Translations under genes and position numbers: made by a program
In this document: positions 32,313-41,834 of the stretch, piece by piece
Layout: every line of letters begins with the position of its first letter
Numbering within the stretch: the stretch's first letter is position 1
The notes under the pieces: generated by a model
Databases searched by the model: none
Seen by the model: only the letters and a program-made list of their open reading frames with translations
What the model was told of the DNA's origin: nothing
Assembly: GCF_012927105.1 (NCBI RefSeq)
Contig: NZ_JABBFV010000001.1
Span: 1-64,000, forward strand
Length of the DNA: 64,000 bases
Source of the DNA: Sphingobium psychrophilum
Lineage (GTDB): Bacteria; Pseudomonadota; Alphaproteobacteria; Sphingomonadales; Sphingomonadaceae
Reading direction: 5' to 3'

Positions 32313-34388
32313 ATGAAGGTAAAATGGATCGCGCTTGGCAGCGCTGCGGCAATGGCGCTGTGTCACCCGGCCGTTCATGCGGCGGAAGACGCCGTGGCGA
32401 CGGATGTGGATCAGGCGCAGGACAGCATCATCGTCACCGCCGCCACTACCGGGTCGAAGACCGATACGGCGCTGGTCGAACTGCCCCAGCCGATCAAGGT
32501 CATTACCTCGGAACAATATCTGTCGCAGGGCGCGATCAGCATTTCCGACACGGTCAAATATGCCGCCGGCGTGCTGGCCAATCCCTATGGCCGTGACACC
32601 CGCGTCGACGGTTTCAACGTGCGCGGCCTGGACGCATTGCAGTTTCGCGACGGTATGCGCGACATCTTCAGCTATTATGCCAGCATCACGTCGGACCCCT
32701 ATAATTTCTCGCGCGTGGAAATCCTGCGCGGTCCGGCTTCCGTGCTGTTCGGCCAGGGGTCGATCGGCGGTCTCGTCAACCTCGTGTCCAAGACGCCTGA
32801 ATTCCGCACCGGCGGCGAGGTGAACCTCGTTTACGGCAGCTATGACCGCAAGGAAATCATGGGCGACGTCAACGTCGCGCTGGCCGATAATCTGGCGGTG
32901 CGTTTCGTGGGCCGCGCCCGCGACGCTGACACCTATGTCGATCATGTGCCCGACGATCGCGTGATGTTCGCCCCGTCGATCCGCTGGCAGCCGACGCCCG
33001 ACACCGACATCGTGCTGACCGGCCTCTATCAGGAGGATGACACCGGATCGACATCGCAATTCCTGCCGATCGTCGGTACTTTCCTCCCGAACACGGCCTA
33101 TCCGCAAGGCAAGCTGGGTCAATATGCGTTCGTCGGCAAGCCCGGTTGGGACCGCTATAATGGTCGCTCGCTGCAAGGCGGCGGCTCCATCACCCACAAA
33201 TTTTCCGATAATGTGAAGCTCAACCTCAAGGCGCGCTACATCGACAGCGACCTTGAATATAAAACCCATTATGCCGACAGCTACTCCAACCCGACCGACC
33301 CGTTTTCGGTCTATGGTACGGACGGCCGGACCATCGGACTCTATGCCGACGCCAGCGACGCGCGGATGAACGTCTTTTCGACCGACAACAATATCCAGTT
33401 CAATTTCAACACCGGCGCCAATATCGAGCATAAGCTGTTGGTCGGCATCGATTATAGTTGGAACAAGGTCGCCAAGCGCGGCGCCTTTGGTTTCGATATC
33501 GTTGACCTTTACGATATCGATTATGATGCGCTGCCGACCTATGATCCCACCGGCCCCTTCACTACGGAAAGCCAGAAGCAGCTTGGCGTCTATGTTCAGG
33601 ACCAGATCCGCTTCTACGATCGCGTCTCGGTCGTGCTGGGCGCGCGCCGCGACCGCGTGACCGGCTCATCGGGTCAGAAGGACAATGCCACCACTTTCCG
33701 CGCCGGCATCATCGGCGAGATCGGCGCGGGCATCTCGCCCTTCTTCAGCTACACCGAAAGCTTCCTCCCGGTCGCGGGCAACATCATGGGCATCGGCGGC
33801 GTCGTCGGCGATCCGTACAAGCCGCAGACCGGCACCCAATATGAAGCGGGCGTGAAGTGGCAGCCGGACGTCAACACTCTGGTCACCGCCACGGTCTTCA
33901 AGATCAAGGAACGCAACCGCGTTCTGTATCTTGCGGGCAGCGCGACCACCCAGTCGGGCGTACTCGATACCAAGGGCTTTGAGATAGAGGCGAGCCACAC
34001 ATTGCCCGGCAATTTCGAACTGCTGGCCAATTATGGCTATTCAAAGCTCAAGTCCGAAACCAACACCAGCCTGGACTATATGCCGCGCCACACGGCGTCC
34101 TTCTGGACCACCAAGACCTTCGGTCTGGTGGGCGAGGCCCAGCTGCGCCTGGGCGGCGGCGTCGTCTACAGCGGCAAGAGCGTGTCGACCAGCGCCATCT
34201 GGTCGATCGTCACCCCGGCCCGCACCACGGTCGATGCGCTGGCGGAGATCAACTGGAATAGCTGGCGCTTTGCGCTGAACGCGACCAACCTGCTCAATAA
34301 CGAATATTATGCGTCCTGCCTGGCGCGGGGCGACTGTTTCGTCGGCGCGCCGCGCAATGTGATGGGTACGGTCGGGTTCCGGTTCTGA
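32313..34388 (+). CDS. TonB-dependent siderophore receptor
   Basis: A 691-residue outer-membrane receptor. A signal peptide (MALCHPAVHA) ends near residue 24; the plug domain includes ELPQPIKVITSEQYLSQGAI, VDGFNVRGLDALQFRDGMRD and VEILRGPASVLFGQGSIGGL with the typical siderophore-receptor spacing. The barrel ends in the C-terminal aromatic strand VMGTVGFRF. The exact TonB box is not clear. It likely imports ferric siderophores using TonB energy. Two Fur-box-like sites precede it, and a DUF4198-like gene follows after 22 bases. Confidence 0.92.
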   Translation: MKVKWIALGSAAAMALCHPAVHAAEDAVATDVDQAQDSIIVTAATTGSKTDTALVELPQPIKVITSEQYLSQGAISISDTVKYAAGVLANPYGRDTRVDGFNVRGLDALQFRDGMRDIFSYYASITSDPYNFSRVEILRGPASVLFGQGSIGGLVNLVSKTPEFRTGGEVNLVYGSYDRKEIMGDVNVALADNLAVRFVGRARDADTYVDHVPDDRVMFAPSIRWQPTPDTDIVLTGLYQEDDTGSTSQFLPIVGTFLPNTAYPQGKLGQYAFVGKPGWDRYNGRSLQGGGSITHKFSDNVKLNLKARYIDSDLEYKTHYADSYSNPTDPFSVYGTDGRTIGLYADASDARMNVFSTDNNIQFNFNTGANIEHKLLVGIDYSWNKVAKRGAFGFDIVDLYDIDYDALPTYDPTGPFTTESQKQLGVYVQDQIRFYDRVSVVLGARRDRVTGSSGQKDNATTFRAGIIGEIGAGISPFFSYTESFLPVAGNIMGIGGVVGDPYKPQTGTQYEAGVKWQPDVNTLVTATVFKIKERNRVLYLAGSATTQSGVLDTKGFEIEASHTLPGNFELLANYGYSKLKSETNTSLDYMPRHTASFWTTKTFGLVGEAQLRLGGGVVYSGKSVSTSAIWSIVTPARTTVDALAEINWNSWRFALNATNLLNNEYYASCLARGDCFVGAPRNVMGTVGFRF

Positions 34389-34410
34389 CGATCATAAGAG
34401 GAGAGCGAGC

Positions 34411-35043
34411 ATGAAGAGAGTATCCATGGCCCTGTTGGCGCTGGTGGCCCTGTCGTCCACGGCGCAGGCGCATGAGGTGTGGGTGGAGCGTGACGGCACC
34501 GGGCCGGCGCGCATCTATCTGGGCGAGCCGGGCGATGCCTTGCCGGAAGGCGGCGATCCCGAGTTCGAGAAGTTGAAGGCGCCCAAGCTGGTGCCGGGAT
34601 CGAGCGCGGCGCAGGTCCGCAAGACCGGCTATATCGAGGTCGCCGCGCCCGCCGGCGACGTGCGCGTCATCGACGACAGCGTGTTCGCGCCCTGGGGCGA
34701 AGAGGGCAAGAAGGAGGGCGTGATCTATTATGCCCGCGCCGGCCGCGCGGAAGTCAAGGCGAGCCTGCCGCTGGAGATCGTGCCGACCGCCGCCAACGCC
34801 GACAGCTTCACGCTGGTTCGCGACGGCAAGCCGGTGCCCGCCACCAAGCTGACCGTCATTTCGCCCGACAAATGGACCAAGGCGTTCACGACCGATGCCC
34901 AGGGGCGTGTCACGCTGCCGATCAAGGACAAGGGCCGCTATATATTGAGCGCGACTCAGGAGGAAAAGGGCGACCTCAGCATGGCCGGGCAGAAGGTTGC
35001 GACCCTTTATCACATGGCGACGCTGACCTTCTTGAACGATTGA
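34411..35043 (+). CDS. DUF4198-like periplasmic protein
   Basis: A 210-residue secreted protein with a clear signal peptide (MALLALVALSSTAQA) cleaved before HEVWVERDG. The His near the mature N-terminus, the YARAGRAEVKASLPLEIVPT block and the final beta domain (GKPVPATKLTVISPDKWTKA; LPIKDKGRYILSATQEEKGD) resemble DUF4198 proteins, often found beside metal-uptake systems (NikK/CbtJ-like). It is encoded 22 bases after the siderophore receptor and probably shares its iron-regulated transcript; a role in metal handling is inferred. Confidence 0.75.
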   Translation: MKRVSMALLALVALSSTAQAHEVWVERDGTGPARIYLGEPGDALPEGGDPEFEKLKAPKLVPGSSAAQVRKTGYIEVAAPAGDVRVIDDSVFAPWGEEGKKEGVIYYARAGRAEVKASLPLEIVPTAANADSFTLVRDGKPVPATKLTVISPDKWTKAFTTDAQGRVTLPIKDKGRYILSATQEEKGDLSMAGQKVATLYHMATLTFLND

Positions 35044-35053
35044 TCAACAATGT

Positions 35054-35088
35054 GACGGTGCGTGTCATGGATATGACATGGCACCGTC
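35054..35088. terminator. inverted repeat between the DUF4198-like gene and the second TonB receptor
   Basis: Arms GACGGTGC-G-TGTCAT (from 35054) and ATGACA-TG-GCACCGTC (to 35088) pair around GGAT with one irregular position. It starts 10 bases after the DUF4198 stop, so it probably ends that transcript; no U-tract follows. An operator for the receptor gene is the alternative. Confidence 0.45.
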
Positions 35089-35164
35089 GCGCAATCCACA
35101 TTGCGGTGCAACATGACGCGGATAGGCCCCCCCGAATTAAGGTCCAAAGGGGGATTATCCGACC

Positions 35165-37468
35165 ATGCGTATCACCACCGCTCTGCTGATGGCGTCGACC
35201 GCCATCATCGCCCAATCCGCCCATGCCCAGGATGTTGCGCCCGCCGCCGATGCCGCCGCCGTCGATGGCGCTGACATCATCGTGTTCGGCCGCGGCGAAA
35301 CCCGCCAGGTGCAGGAAATCAAGGCGCGCGACATCGTCGTGCTGACGCCGGGCACCAATCCGCTCAAAGCCATCGAAAAGCTGCCCAGCGTCAATTTCCA
35401 GTCGGCTGATCCGTTCGGCAATTATGAATGGTCGCAGCGGATCACCATCCGCAGCTTCAACCAGAACCAGCTTGGCTTCACCTTCGACGGTATCCCGCTG
35501 GGCGACATGAGCTATGGCAACCATAATGGCCTGCACATCACCCGCGCGATCAGCAGCGAGAATATCGGCAGCGTGCGCGTCAGCCAGGGTGCCGGTTCGC
35601 TCGGCACCCAGGCGACCGGCAATCTGGGCGGCACGGTCGAAACCTTCTCGATGGACCCGACCGGTGAATTCGGCGCGCAGGGCAATTTGACCTATGGCAG
35701 CGACGACACCTGGCGCGCCTTCGGCCGCGTCAACCTGGGCAGCGCAGACGGCATCCGCGGCTATGTGTCCTACGGCTATGGCTCTACCGACAAATATAAG
35801 GGCGAGGGCGTTCAGGACCAGCATATGGGTAACGCCAAGGTCGTGATCCCGGTCGGCGACGCCAAGATCGATGGCTGGCTCAGCTATTCCGACCGCCGCG
35901 AACAAGATTATCAGGACATGTCGATGGGCATGATCCGTCGCCTGGGCTGGGACTGGGACAACACCTACCCCGACTATGCCCGCGCGATCGATTATGCCGA
36001 CCGGCTGAACGACGTCGATCGGGTGAGCAACACTGGCGGCTCGCCCTTCCCCGATGGCCTGTACGACTATAGCGGCGCGACCGTCGCCACCGGCCAGACC
36101 TATCCGGGCAATGTCACCAGCGCCGACGACGCCTATTATGACGCCGCCGGCCTGCGCAAGGACTGGCTGGGCGCGGTGGGCCTGACCACGCCGCTGGGCG
36201 ATGCTGCGACCTTCAAGATCAAGGGCTATTATCACAACAATAGCGGCATGGGCCTGTGGGCGACTCCCTACACCCCCAGCCCGAACGGCGTGCCCATGTC
36301 GGTGCGAACCACCGAATATGACATGGACCGGATCGGCGCGTTTGGCAGCGTCGATTACACGCTCGGCATCCAGAACATCAGCGTCGGCGCCTGGTATGAG
36401 AATAACCAGTTCCATCAGGCGCGCCGTTTCTACGCCTTCGCCAGCCGGACCGCGCCGGGCCTGTCGTTCCGCGACTATCCCAAAAACCCGTTCGCTACCC
36501 AGTGGGAGTTCGATTTCACCACCGACACTTTCCAATATCATGTGCAGGACAAGATCGACTTGGGGCTCGTGACGATCAACCTGGGGTGGAAAGGCTTCAA
36601 GGTCACCAACAAGGCCGAAGCGATCGTCCAGGCGACCTTCCCGCAGGGCAAGATCAAGGCGGAAGACTGGTTCCAGCCCCATGCCGGTTTCGCGGTGGAA
36701 CTCAGCCCGGAAGCGGAAGTCTTCGGCGGGTTCACGCAGGTCACCCGCGCCTTTGCGTCGGCCACCACCACTGGTCCCTTCTCGACCAACCAGGCCGGCT
36801 TCGACGCGATCAAGGATGACTTGAAGCCCGAAACGTCCGACACGTTCGAATTGGGCCTGCGCTACAATACGCCGGTCTTCAACGGCACGCTGGGCGCCTA
36901 TCTGGTCAACTTCAAGAACCGCCTGTTGTCGGTGCAGGTGGGCAGCCCGATCCAGGGTCTGGCCTCTGCGCTTCAAAATGTCGGCGGCGTGCGCGCGGTC
37001 GGGGTCGAGGCCGCGGGCGACCTGCGCCTCGGCCATGGCTTTGGCGTCTATGCCAGCTACAGCTACACCGACGCCACCTATCGCGACAATGTGTTCAACA
37101 GCTCGGACGGCACGCTGGTCGCGGCGATCAAGGACAAGACGGTAGTCGACAGCCCCAAACATATGCTGCGCGGGGAAGTGAATTACGACCAGGGTCCGGT
37201 CTTCGGCCGGATCGGCGTCAACTATATGTCGCGCCGCTATTACAGCTACACCAACGACGCCTCGGTCCCCAGCCGCGTCATCGTGGACGCCTCGCTCGGC
37301 TATCGCTTCACCGACAAGATCGAGTTGCAGCTCAACGCCACCAACCTGTTCGACAAGAAATATGTCGGCACGATCGGGTCGGGCGGCTTCGGCAATAGCG
37401 GCGATGCGCAGACCTTGCTTGTCGGCGCGCCGCAGCAATTCTTCATCACCGCCAAGGCCGGGTTCTAA
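35165..37468 (+). CDS. TonB-dependent receptor (FecA/CirA-like)
   Basis: A 767-residue outer-membrane receptor with signal peptide (LLMASTAIIAQSAHA). The TonB-box region is near ADIIVFGRGETRQVQEIKAR. The plug has QRITIRSFNQNQLGFTFDGI and IGSVRVSQGAGSLGTQATGN-like strands. The barrel ends at QFFITAKAGF. It is followed after 4 bases by a secreted phosphodiesterase gene, suggesting uptake of a phosphate-ester compound released by that enzyme, rather than a siderophore. No Fur-like box was seen in its promoter. Confidence 0.9.
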   Translation: MRITTALLMASTAIIAQSAHAQDVAPAADAAAVDGADIIVFGRGETRQVQEIKARDIVVLTPGTNPLKAIEKLPSVNFQSADPFGNYEWSQRITIRSFNQNQLGFTFDGIPLGDMSYGNHNGLHITRAISSENIGSVRVSQGAGSLGTQATGNLGGTVETFSMDPTGEFGAQGNLTYGSDDTWRAFGRVNLGSADGIRGYVSYGYGSTDKYKGEGVQDQHMGNAKVVIPVGDAKIDGWLSYSDRREQDYQDMSMGMIRRLGWDWDNTYPDYARAIDYADRLNDVDRVSNTGGSPFPDGLYDYSGATVATGQTYPGNVTSADDAYYDAAGLRKDWLGAVGLTTPLGDAATFKIKGYYHNNSGMGLWATPYTPSPNGVPMSVRTTEYDMDRIGAFGSVDYTLGIQNISVGAWYENNQFHQARRFYAFASRTAPGLSFRDYPKNPFATQWEFDFTTDTFQYHVQDKIDLGLVTINLGWKGFKVTNKAEAIVQATFPQGKIKAEDWFQPHAGFAVELSPEAEVFGGFTQVTRAFASATTTGPFSTNQAGFDAIKDDLKPETSDTFELGLRYNTPVFNGTLGAYLVNFKNRLLSVQVGSPIQGLASALQNVGGVRAVGVEAAGDLRLGHGFGVYASYSYTDATYRDNVFNSSDGTLVAAIKDKTVVDSPKHMLRGEVNYDQGPVFGRIGVNYMSRRYYSYTNDASVPSRVIVDASLGYRFTDKIELQLNATNLFDKKYVGTIGSGGFGNSGDAQTLLVGAPQQFFITAKAGF

Positions 37469-37472
37469 AATC

Positions 37473-38813
37473 ATGAAGAAGGCCGCGCTTTTCCTCTCCG
37501 CCTTTACCGCGCTCCTGCCCGGCACGGCGCTGGCGGAGCCGCTGCTCCTGATCTCGATCGACGGGCTGCGGCCCGGCGACGTGGTGGAAGCGGACAAGCG
37601 CGGCCTTTCCCTGCCCAATCTGCGCCGCTTCCTGACACAGGGCGCCCATGCATCGGGCGTCACCGGCGTCGCGCCGACATTGACCTATCCCAGCCACACG
37701 ACGTTGATGACCGGGGTGTCGCCTGCGAAACATGGCATCGTCGCCAATAACAGCTTCGATCCGACCGGTATCAACCAGGGCGGCTGGTACTGGTATGCCC
37801 AGGACATCAAGGTGCCGACCCTGTGGGAGGCGGCCATGAAGGCGGGCCTGTCCACCGGCAATGTCCATTGGCCCGTCAGCGTCGCGGCCAAGGGCGTGAC
37901 CTGGAACCTGCCGCAAATCTGGCGGACCGGCCATGCCGATGACGCCAAATTGCTCGACGCGCTGGCGACACCGGGATTGAAGGCGGAACTGGAGGCGAAA
38001 GTCGGCCAGCCCTACGCCATGGGCATCGACGAGAGCCTTCCCGGCGACCAGAATAGGGGCCGTTTCGCCACCGCCCTGATCGCCGCGCACAAGCCCGATT
38101 TCCTGACCGTTTACCTGACCGCGCTCGATCATGAACAGCATGCGACGGGGCCGGACACGCCGCAGGCCAAAGCCGTGCTGGAGAAGATCGACGCCATCGT
38201 CGGCGATCTGGTCGCTGCCGAGCGCAAGGCGCATCCCGACGCGGCGATCGCGCTGGTCAGCGATCATGGGTTCGAAGCGACTCAGACCGGCCTCAACCTC
38301 TTCCGCGCCTTCATCGACGAAGGGCTCATCACGCTGGACAAGGACGGCAAGGTCGCGTCCTGGCAGGCGATGCCCTGGATTGCTGGCGGGTCCGCCGCGA
38401 TCATGCTGGCGCGCCCGGATGACGCCGCCATCGCCGATCGGACGAAGACGCTGCTCGACCGACTCGCCGCCAATCCGGCCAACGGCATCGCCGCGGTACT
38501 GGACAAGGCGGCGATCGCCAAAATCGGCGGCAATCCGCAGGCGTCTTATTATGTCAATCTTAAGCCCGGCTTCGTCACCGACATCTTCCGCGGTGCGAGC
38601 GCGCCCCTGATTGCGCGCACGCCGGTCAAGGGGATGCACGGCTATCTGCCCGGTCCCGCCCATCTGGACGCGACCTTCATGGTGATGGGCAAGGGGATTG
38701 CTGCGGGCAAGGATCTGGGCCGGATCGATATGCGCGCGATCGCGCCGACGCTGGCGACGATCATGGGCGGGACGCTGCCCGACGGGCAAGCGCTGCCGAT
38801 CGACCTGCGGTAA
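37473..38813 (+). CDS. secreted type I phosphodiesterase / nucleotide pyrophosphatase
   Basis: About 446 residues from the ATG at 37473; the frame upstream overlaps the receptor gene. A signal peptide (ALFLSAFTALLPGTALA) precedes LLLISIDGLRPGD with metal-ligand Asp 30. The nucleophile Thr is in PTLTYPSHTTLMTG (Thr 71), and further ligands are in LTALDHEQHATG and LVSDHGFEAT. These are the hallmarks of NPP-type alkaline-phosphatase-superfamily enzymes, which cleave phosphodiesters or pyrophosphates in the periplasm. Its start is 4 bases after the TonB receptor stop, so the pair acts together. Confidence 0.93.
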   Translation: MKKAALFLSAFTALLPGTALAEPLLLISIDGLRPGDVVEADKRGLSLPNLRRFLTQGAHASGVTGVAPTLTYPSHTTLMTGVSPAKHGIVANNSFDPTGINQGGWYWYAQDIKVPTLWEAAMKAGLSTGNVHWPVSVAAKGVTWNLPQIWRTGHADDAKLLDALATPGLKAELEAKVGQPYAMGIDESLPGDQNRGRFATALIAAHKPDFLTVYLTALDHEQHATGPDTPQAKAVLEKIDAIVGDLVAAERKAHPDAAIALVSDHGFEATQTGLNLFRAFIDEGLITLDKDGKVASWQAMPWIAGGSAAIMLARPDDAAIADRTKTLLDRLAANPANGIAAVLDKAAIAKIGGNPQASYYVNLKPGFVTDIFRGASAPLIARTPVKGMHGYLPGPAHLDATFMVMGKGIAAGKDLGRIDMRAIAPTLATIMGGTLPDGQALPIDLR

Positions 38814-38869
38814 CAAATCTGCGCATAAAGCGTCACCGGACTGACCGATGGCCTTCATGCCGTTGCAAC

Positions 38870-38887
38870 CGCGCCGTAAGCGGCGCG
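38870..38887. terminator. short GC hairpin between transcription units
   Basis: CGCGCCG (38870-38876), TAAG loop, CGGCGCG (38881-38887) form a perfect 7-bp stem 57 bases after the phosphodiesterase stop. No U-tract; a weak terminator candidate. Confidence 0.3.
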
Positions 38888-38913
38888 TCACCTGCCCGCT
38901 GTAGTCTGATGCC

Positions 38914-39945
38914 ATGACAGCGACACATCCCCGCCATATCCGCATCACGGCTGCCGACAAGGCGCGGTTGCATATCCTGTTCCTCGCCAAGCACGCCCGC
39001 GCCGGTGGTCGGCCGGATGCGCAGGACGGCAATCATGCCGTCTATCATCATGAAATGCGCACGACGCTGGAGGCGATCGGCCTGCATGTCGATGTCGCCG
39101 ACAGCTATGACGCGCTGTTCGATCGGCCCGACGCCGATTTCGTCGTTACCCTGCTCAACCGCGGCGGTTTCCAGAATAGCGAGATGCTGGCCCCGCTGCT
39201 GCTCAGCCGGCGCGCGGTGCCCTATCTGGGTGCCAGCCCGATCGTGCGCGGCCTGTCCGACGACAAATATCTCAGTAAGCTGATCGCCCGCGCGCGTGGC
39301 GTGCCGACGATGAACGCGCAACTGTTCCGGCGCGGCGGCCTGTTCGACGCTCCCGCCTTCCACGCCGACCGGCTGGTGGTGAAACCCAATGCCTCCTCCG
39401 CCTCCTGGGGCGTCAAGATGGTTGATGACTGGAGCCAAGCGCAGGACCATGCCGACAGCCTGTTCGCGCTGGGTCATGATGTGCTGGTCGAACAATGGGC
39501 GCCGCTGCTTGACGTCGCCGTGCCGGTTATCGGCGGGAGCGGCGGCCAGCCCTGGATATTGCCGCCGATGCTCTACGTCCCCGCCGATCCGCATCGCGAA
39601 CGCAGCTATGAGGAGAAGCGCGGTCTGGTCGATGCGGGCGACGACCCGCTGATCCTGGTCGAGGACACCGACTTGCGCGCCCGGCTGGAGGCGATGACCG
39701 CCGCCCTGCTGCCCGAATTGTGGCCGTTCGATTATGGCCGGTTCGAATTTCGCTATGATCCCGCCAGCGGGCAATTGCTGTTCATGGAAGTGAACCTGTC
39801 CTGCAACCTGTGGTCGAAGAAGACGATCGCCCGCTCCGCCGCCTCGATCGGCCTCGATCATGCGGCGCTGGTCGAAACGATCGTCGGCCATAGTCTGGAG
39901 CGTCAGGGACTGCTGAGCGACGCCATCGTGCGGGTGGCGGCATGA
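38914..39945 (+). CDS. ATP-grasp ligase (D-Ala-D-Ala ligase-like fold)
   Basis: A 343-residue cytoplasmic protein. ATP-grasp features are: an N-terminal domain with VTLLNRGGFQNSEMLAPLLL, then YLGASPIVRGLSDDKYLSKL before RVPTMN-type central strand GVPTMNAQLF, RLVVKPNASSASWGVKMVDD (ATP-binding Lys and Gly/Ser loop), DVLVEQWAP, and the metal-binding FEFRYDPASGQLLFMEVNLS with Glu and Asn. The arrangement is like Ddl and related carboxylate-amine ligases, but substrate residues are unlike Ddl. It is the first gene of a four-gene operon; it overlaps the next by 4 bases. It probably joins an amino acid or similar carboxylate to an amine. Confidence 0.8.
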   Translation: MTATHPRHIRITAADKARLHILFLAKHARAGGRPDAQDGNHAVYHHEMRTTLEAIGLHVDVADSYDALFDRPDADFVVTLLNRGGFQNSEMLAPLLLSRRAVPYLGASPIVRGLSDDKYLSKLIARARGVPTMNAQLFRRGGLFDAPAFHADRLVVKPNASSASWGVKMVDDWSQAQDHADSLFALGHDVLVEQWAPLLDVAVPVIGGSGGQPWILPPMLYVPADPHRERSYEEKRGLVDAGDDPLILVEDTDLRARLEAMTAALLPELWPFDYGRFEFRYDPASGQLLFMEVNLSCNLWSKKTIARSAASIGLDHAALVETIVGHSLERQGLLSDAIVRVAA

Positions 39946-40745
39946 AGACCACTGCGATCCTGCTCGCCGGGCGACGCGACGGCGCGACCGATCCGCTGGC
40001 GCAGGCCGCCGGCGTCACTCATAAATGCCTGGTCCCGGTCGCGGGCCAGCCGATGCTACTGCATGTGATCGAGGCGCTGGTCGCCAATCGGCGGATCGGC
40101 ACCGTGCGTGTGGTGTTCGAAGACCCGGCGCTGCTCACTGGCCTGCCGTCGCTCCGCGGACTGGTGCACAGCGGCCGGGTCGTCGGCGTGGCGGCGCAGC
40201 CCAATCTAGTCGACAGCGTGCTGGCGGGCGCGGACGGCGCGGCCTTCCCCTTGCTCATCACTACCGCCGATAATGTGATGCTGACGCCCGAAGCGGTGGA
40301 CGAGATGCTGGACGGCTGCGCGGCGCAGGGGGCAGACGCCGCCGTCGCCTTCACCCGCCGCGCGTCGGTGCTGGCCGCCCACCGCGAAGGGCAGCGCAAA
40401 TTCTACAATTTCGCCGATGACAGCTATTCCAACTGCAACAGCTATTGGCTGCGCGATCGGGCGGCGCTGAAAGCCGCGGAGACGTTCCGGTCGGGCGGCC
40501 AGTTCGTCAAGCATCCCGCGCGCATCATCGGCGCATTCGGCCTGCTCAACCTCATCCGCTTCCGTCTTGGCATCGGCACGCTGGACCAGGCCTTCGCCCG
40601 CTTTTCGCGCCGTTTCCGCCTGACCATCAGCCCGGTGATCCTGACCGATGGCGCGGTGGCGATCGATGTCGACAACGCCCGCTCGTATGGCGTCGCCACG
40701 GCTTTGCTGGAACAGCGCATGTGCATGGCGCAGGCGGCGGAGTAA
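39942..40745 (+). CDS. nucleotidyltransferase (MobA-like NTP transferase fold)
   Basis: A 267-residue protein. The N-terminal TTAILLAGRRDGATDPLAQA plus HKCLVPVAGQPMLLHVIEAL is the signature of NTP-sugar nucleotidyltransferases: a LAGxR-like glycine/arginine loop and a K-x-L-x-P-V substrate motif. FPLLITTADNVMLTPEAVDE supplies the metal-binding Asp. It probably makes an NDP- or CDP-activated donor. The C-terminal part (RFYNFADD-like KFYNFADDSYSNCNSYWLRD and a long helical tail) is specific to this group. It overlaps the upstream ATP-grasp gene by 4 bases and is 3 bases from the next gene. Confidence 0.8.
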   Translation: MKTTAILLAGRRDGATDPLAQAAGVTHKCLVPVAGQPMLLHVIEALVANRRIGTVRVVFEDPALLTGLPSLRGLVHSGRVVGVAAQPNLVDSVLAGADGAAFPLLITTADNVMLTPEAVDEMLDGCAAQGADAAVAFTRRASVLAAHREGQRKFYNFADDSYSNCNSYWLRDRAALKAAETFRSGGQFVKHPARIIGAFGLLNLIRFRLGIGTLDQAFARFSRRFRLTISPVILTDGAVAIDVDNARSYGVATALLEQRMCMAQAAE

Positions 40746-40748
40746 GGC

Positions 40749-41834
40749 TTGCTCACGCTCCGCGCGCTGCCGGTCCGGCGGGACGGCGGCAACAGCTTGA
40801 TCGCCGCCTATCATGACGGGCTGACGCGCCACTGGTCGCCGGCGCAACGGCTGGCGGCGCATGGCCTGTCGGCGATCGGCTTCGGCGGCTGGTCGTCCGC
40901 CGAACGGCTCTATCTGGACGAAGCCGTGCGCGCGCAGGGCCTCAGCATGAAGGACCGCAAGGGGCTGCATCGCCTGCTCAACCCCGGCGCTTTTCCGCTT
41001 TCAAGTAACACATTGAAAAACAAGCAATTATTTGCAAAAATGGCTGTAGGATTGCCGCTCCCCAACGCCTGCGATCCCGACACGATGGACCTGAATGCCT
41101 GGCTGGCCGGGCAGGACGATATCATTGCCAAGCCCAGCTATCGTTCCAAGGGGCAAGGCGTGGCGCGGTTCGTCCGCCAGGGCGACGGTTGGCGCACCGG
41201 CGATTTTTCCCGTAATACTGTCCAACTCGCTGTGTCTTTGCGCGCGCTATGGCGCAAGGGCGGCGTGATTCAGCAACGCCTGCCGACCCATAAGGCGCTG
41301 ATCGACCTGTCGCCCGGCGCGTTGCCGACCTTGCGCATCGTCACCTGCCTGAACGAGGCGGGAGCGCCGGAAATCTGCGATACGGCGCTGCGCCTATCGG
41401 CCGGCGGGCCACGGCCGGTCGATAATTTCAACGCGGGCAATCTGGTGCTGGCGGTGGATGGAAAGGGGCGTTGCGGCGCGGCCTGGCGCAGCGGCGGCAA
41501 GCGCGCGCCATCCCGCCACAGCCGCCATCCCGTAACCGGCATGGGAATCGAAGGCGCGATGATCCCCGATCGTGAGGCAGCGTGCGCGCTGGCGCTCCGG
41601 GCGCATGAGCGGTTCCGACAGGGTTTCACCCTGATCGGCTGGGACATCGGCCTGACGACGCAGGGACCGGTTCTGATCGAGGGTAATTGGAACCCCGGCA
41701 CCGACATCCTGCAACTGGTGAACGGCCGTGGCGTGGCGGACAGTCGGCTGGGCGCGCTCTATCGCCATGCGCTCGACCGATTGACGGATGCGGACTGGCG
41801 CGCAGCACAGGCGGTGCAGCGGGAACGGCGGTGA
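40749..41834 (+). CDS. sugar-transfer-associated ATP-grasp protein
   Basis: A 361-residue protein beginning at a TTG 3 bases after the nucleotidyltransferase stop. An ATP-grasp domain is visible: NTLKNKQLFAKMAVGLPLPN (start of the domain), DIIAKPSYRSKGQGVARFV (ATP-binding Lys and glycine loop) and FTLIGWDIGLTTQGPVLIEG then NWNPGTDI (metal-binding Asp, Glu, Asn). This resembles the ATP-grasp type linked to sugar transferases (ATPgrasp_ST). The codons around 41000-41050 are strikingly AT-rich compared with the rest. It probably ligates a carboxylate, perhaps to a sugar. Confidence 0.75.
   Translation: MLTLRALPVRRDGGNSLIAAYHDGLTRHWSPAQRLAAHGLSAIGFGGWSSAERLYLDEAVRAQGLSMKDRKGLHRLLNPGAFPLSSNTLKNKQLFAKMAVGLPLPNACDPDTMDLNAWLAGQDDIIAKPSYRSKGQGVARFVRQGDGWRTGDFSRNTVQLAVSLRALWRKGGVIQQRLPTHKALIDLSPGALPTLRIVTCLNEAGAPEICDTALRLSAGGPRPVDNFNAGNLVLAVDGKGRCGAAWRSGGKRAPSRHSRHPVTGMGIEGAMIPDREAACALALRAHERFRQGFTLIGWDIGLTTQGPVLIEGNWNPGTDILQLVNGRGVADSRLGALYRHALDRLTDADWRAAQAVQRERR

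Noticed and set aside
35054..35088. PhoB box upstream of the second TonB receptor
   Set aside because: TGTCAT elements are inverted rather than the direct repeats of a Pho box, so the site is better read as a hairpin.
34976..37663. Long minus-strand open frame (about 895 codons) opposite the second TonB receptor
   Set aside because: The plus-strand frame has a signal peptide, plug and barrel; the opposite frame has no domain or ribosome binding site.
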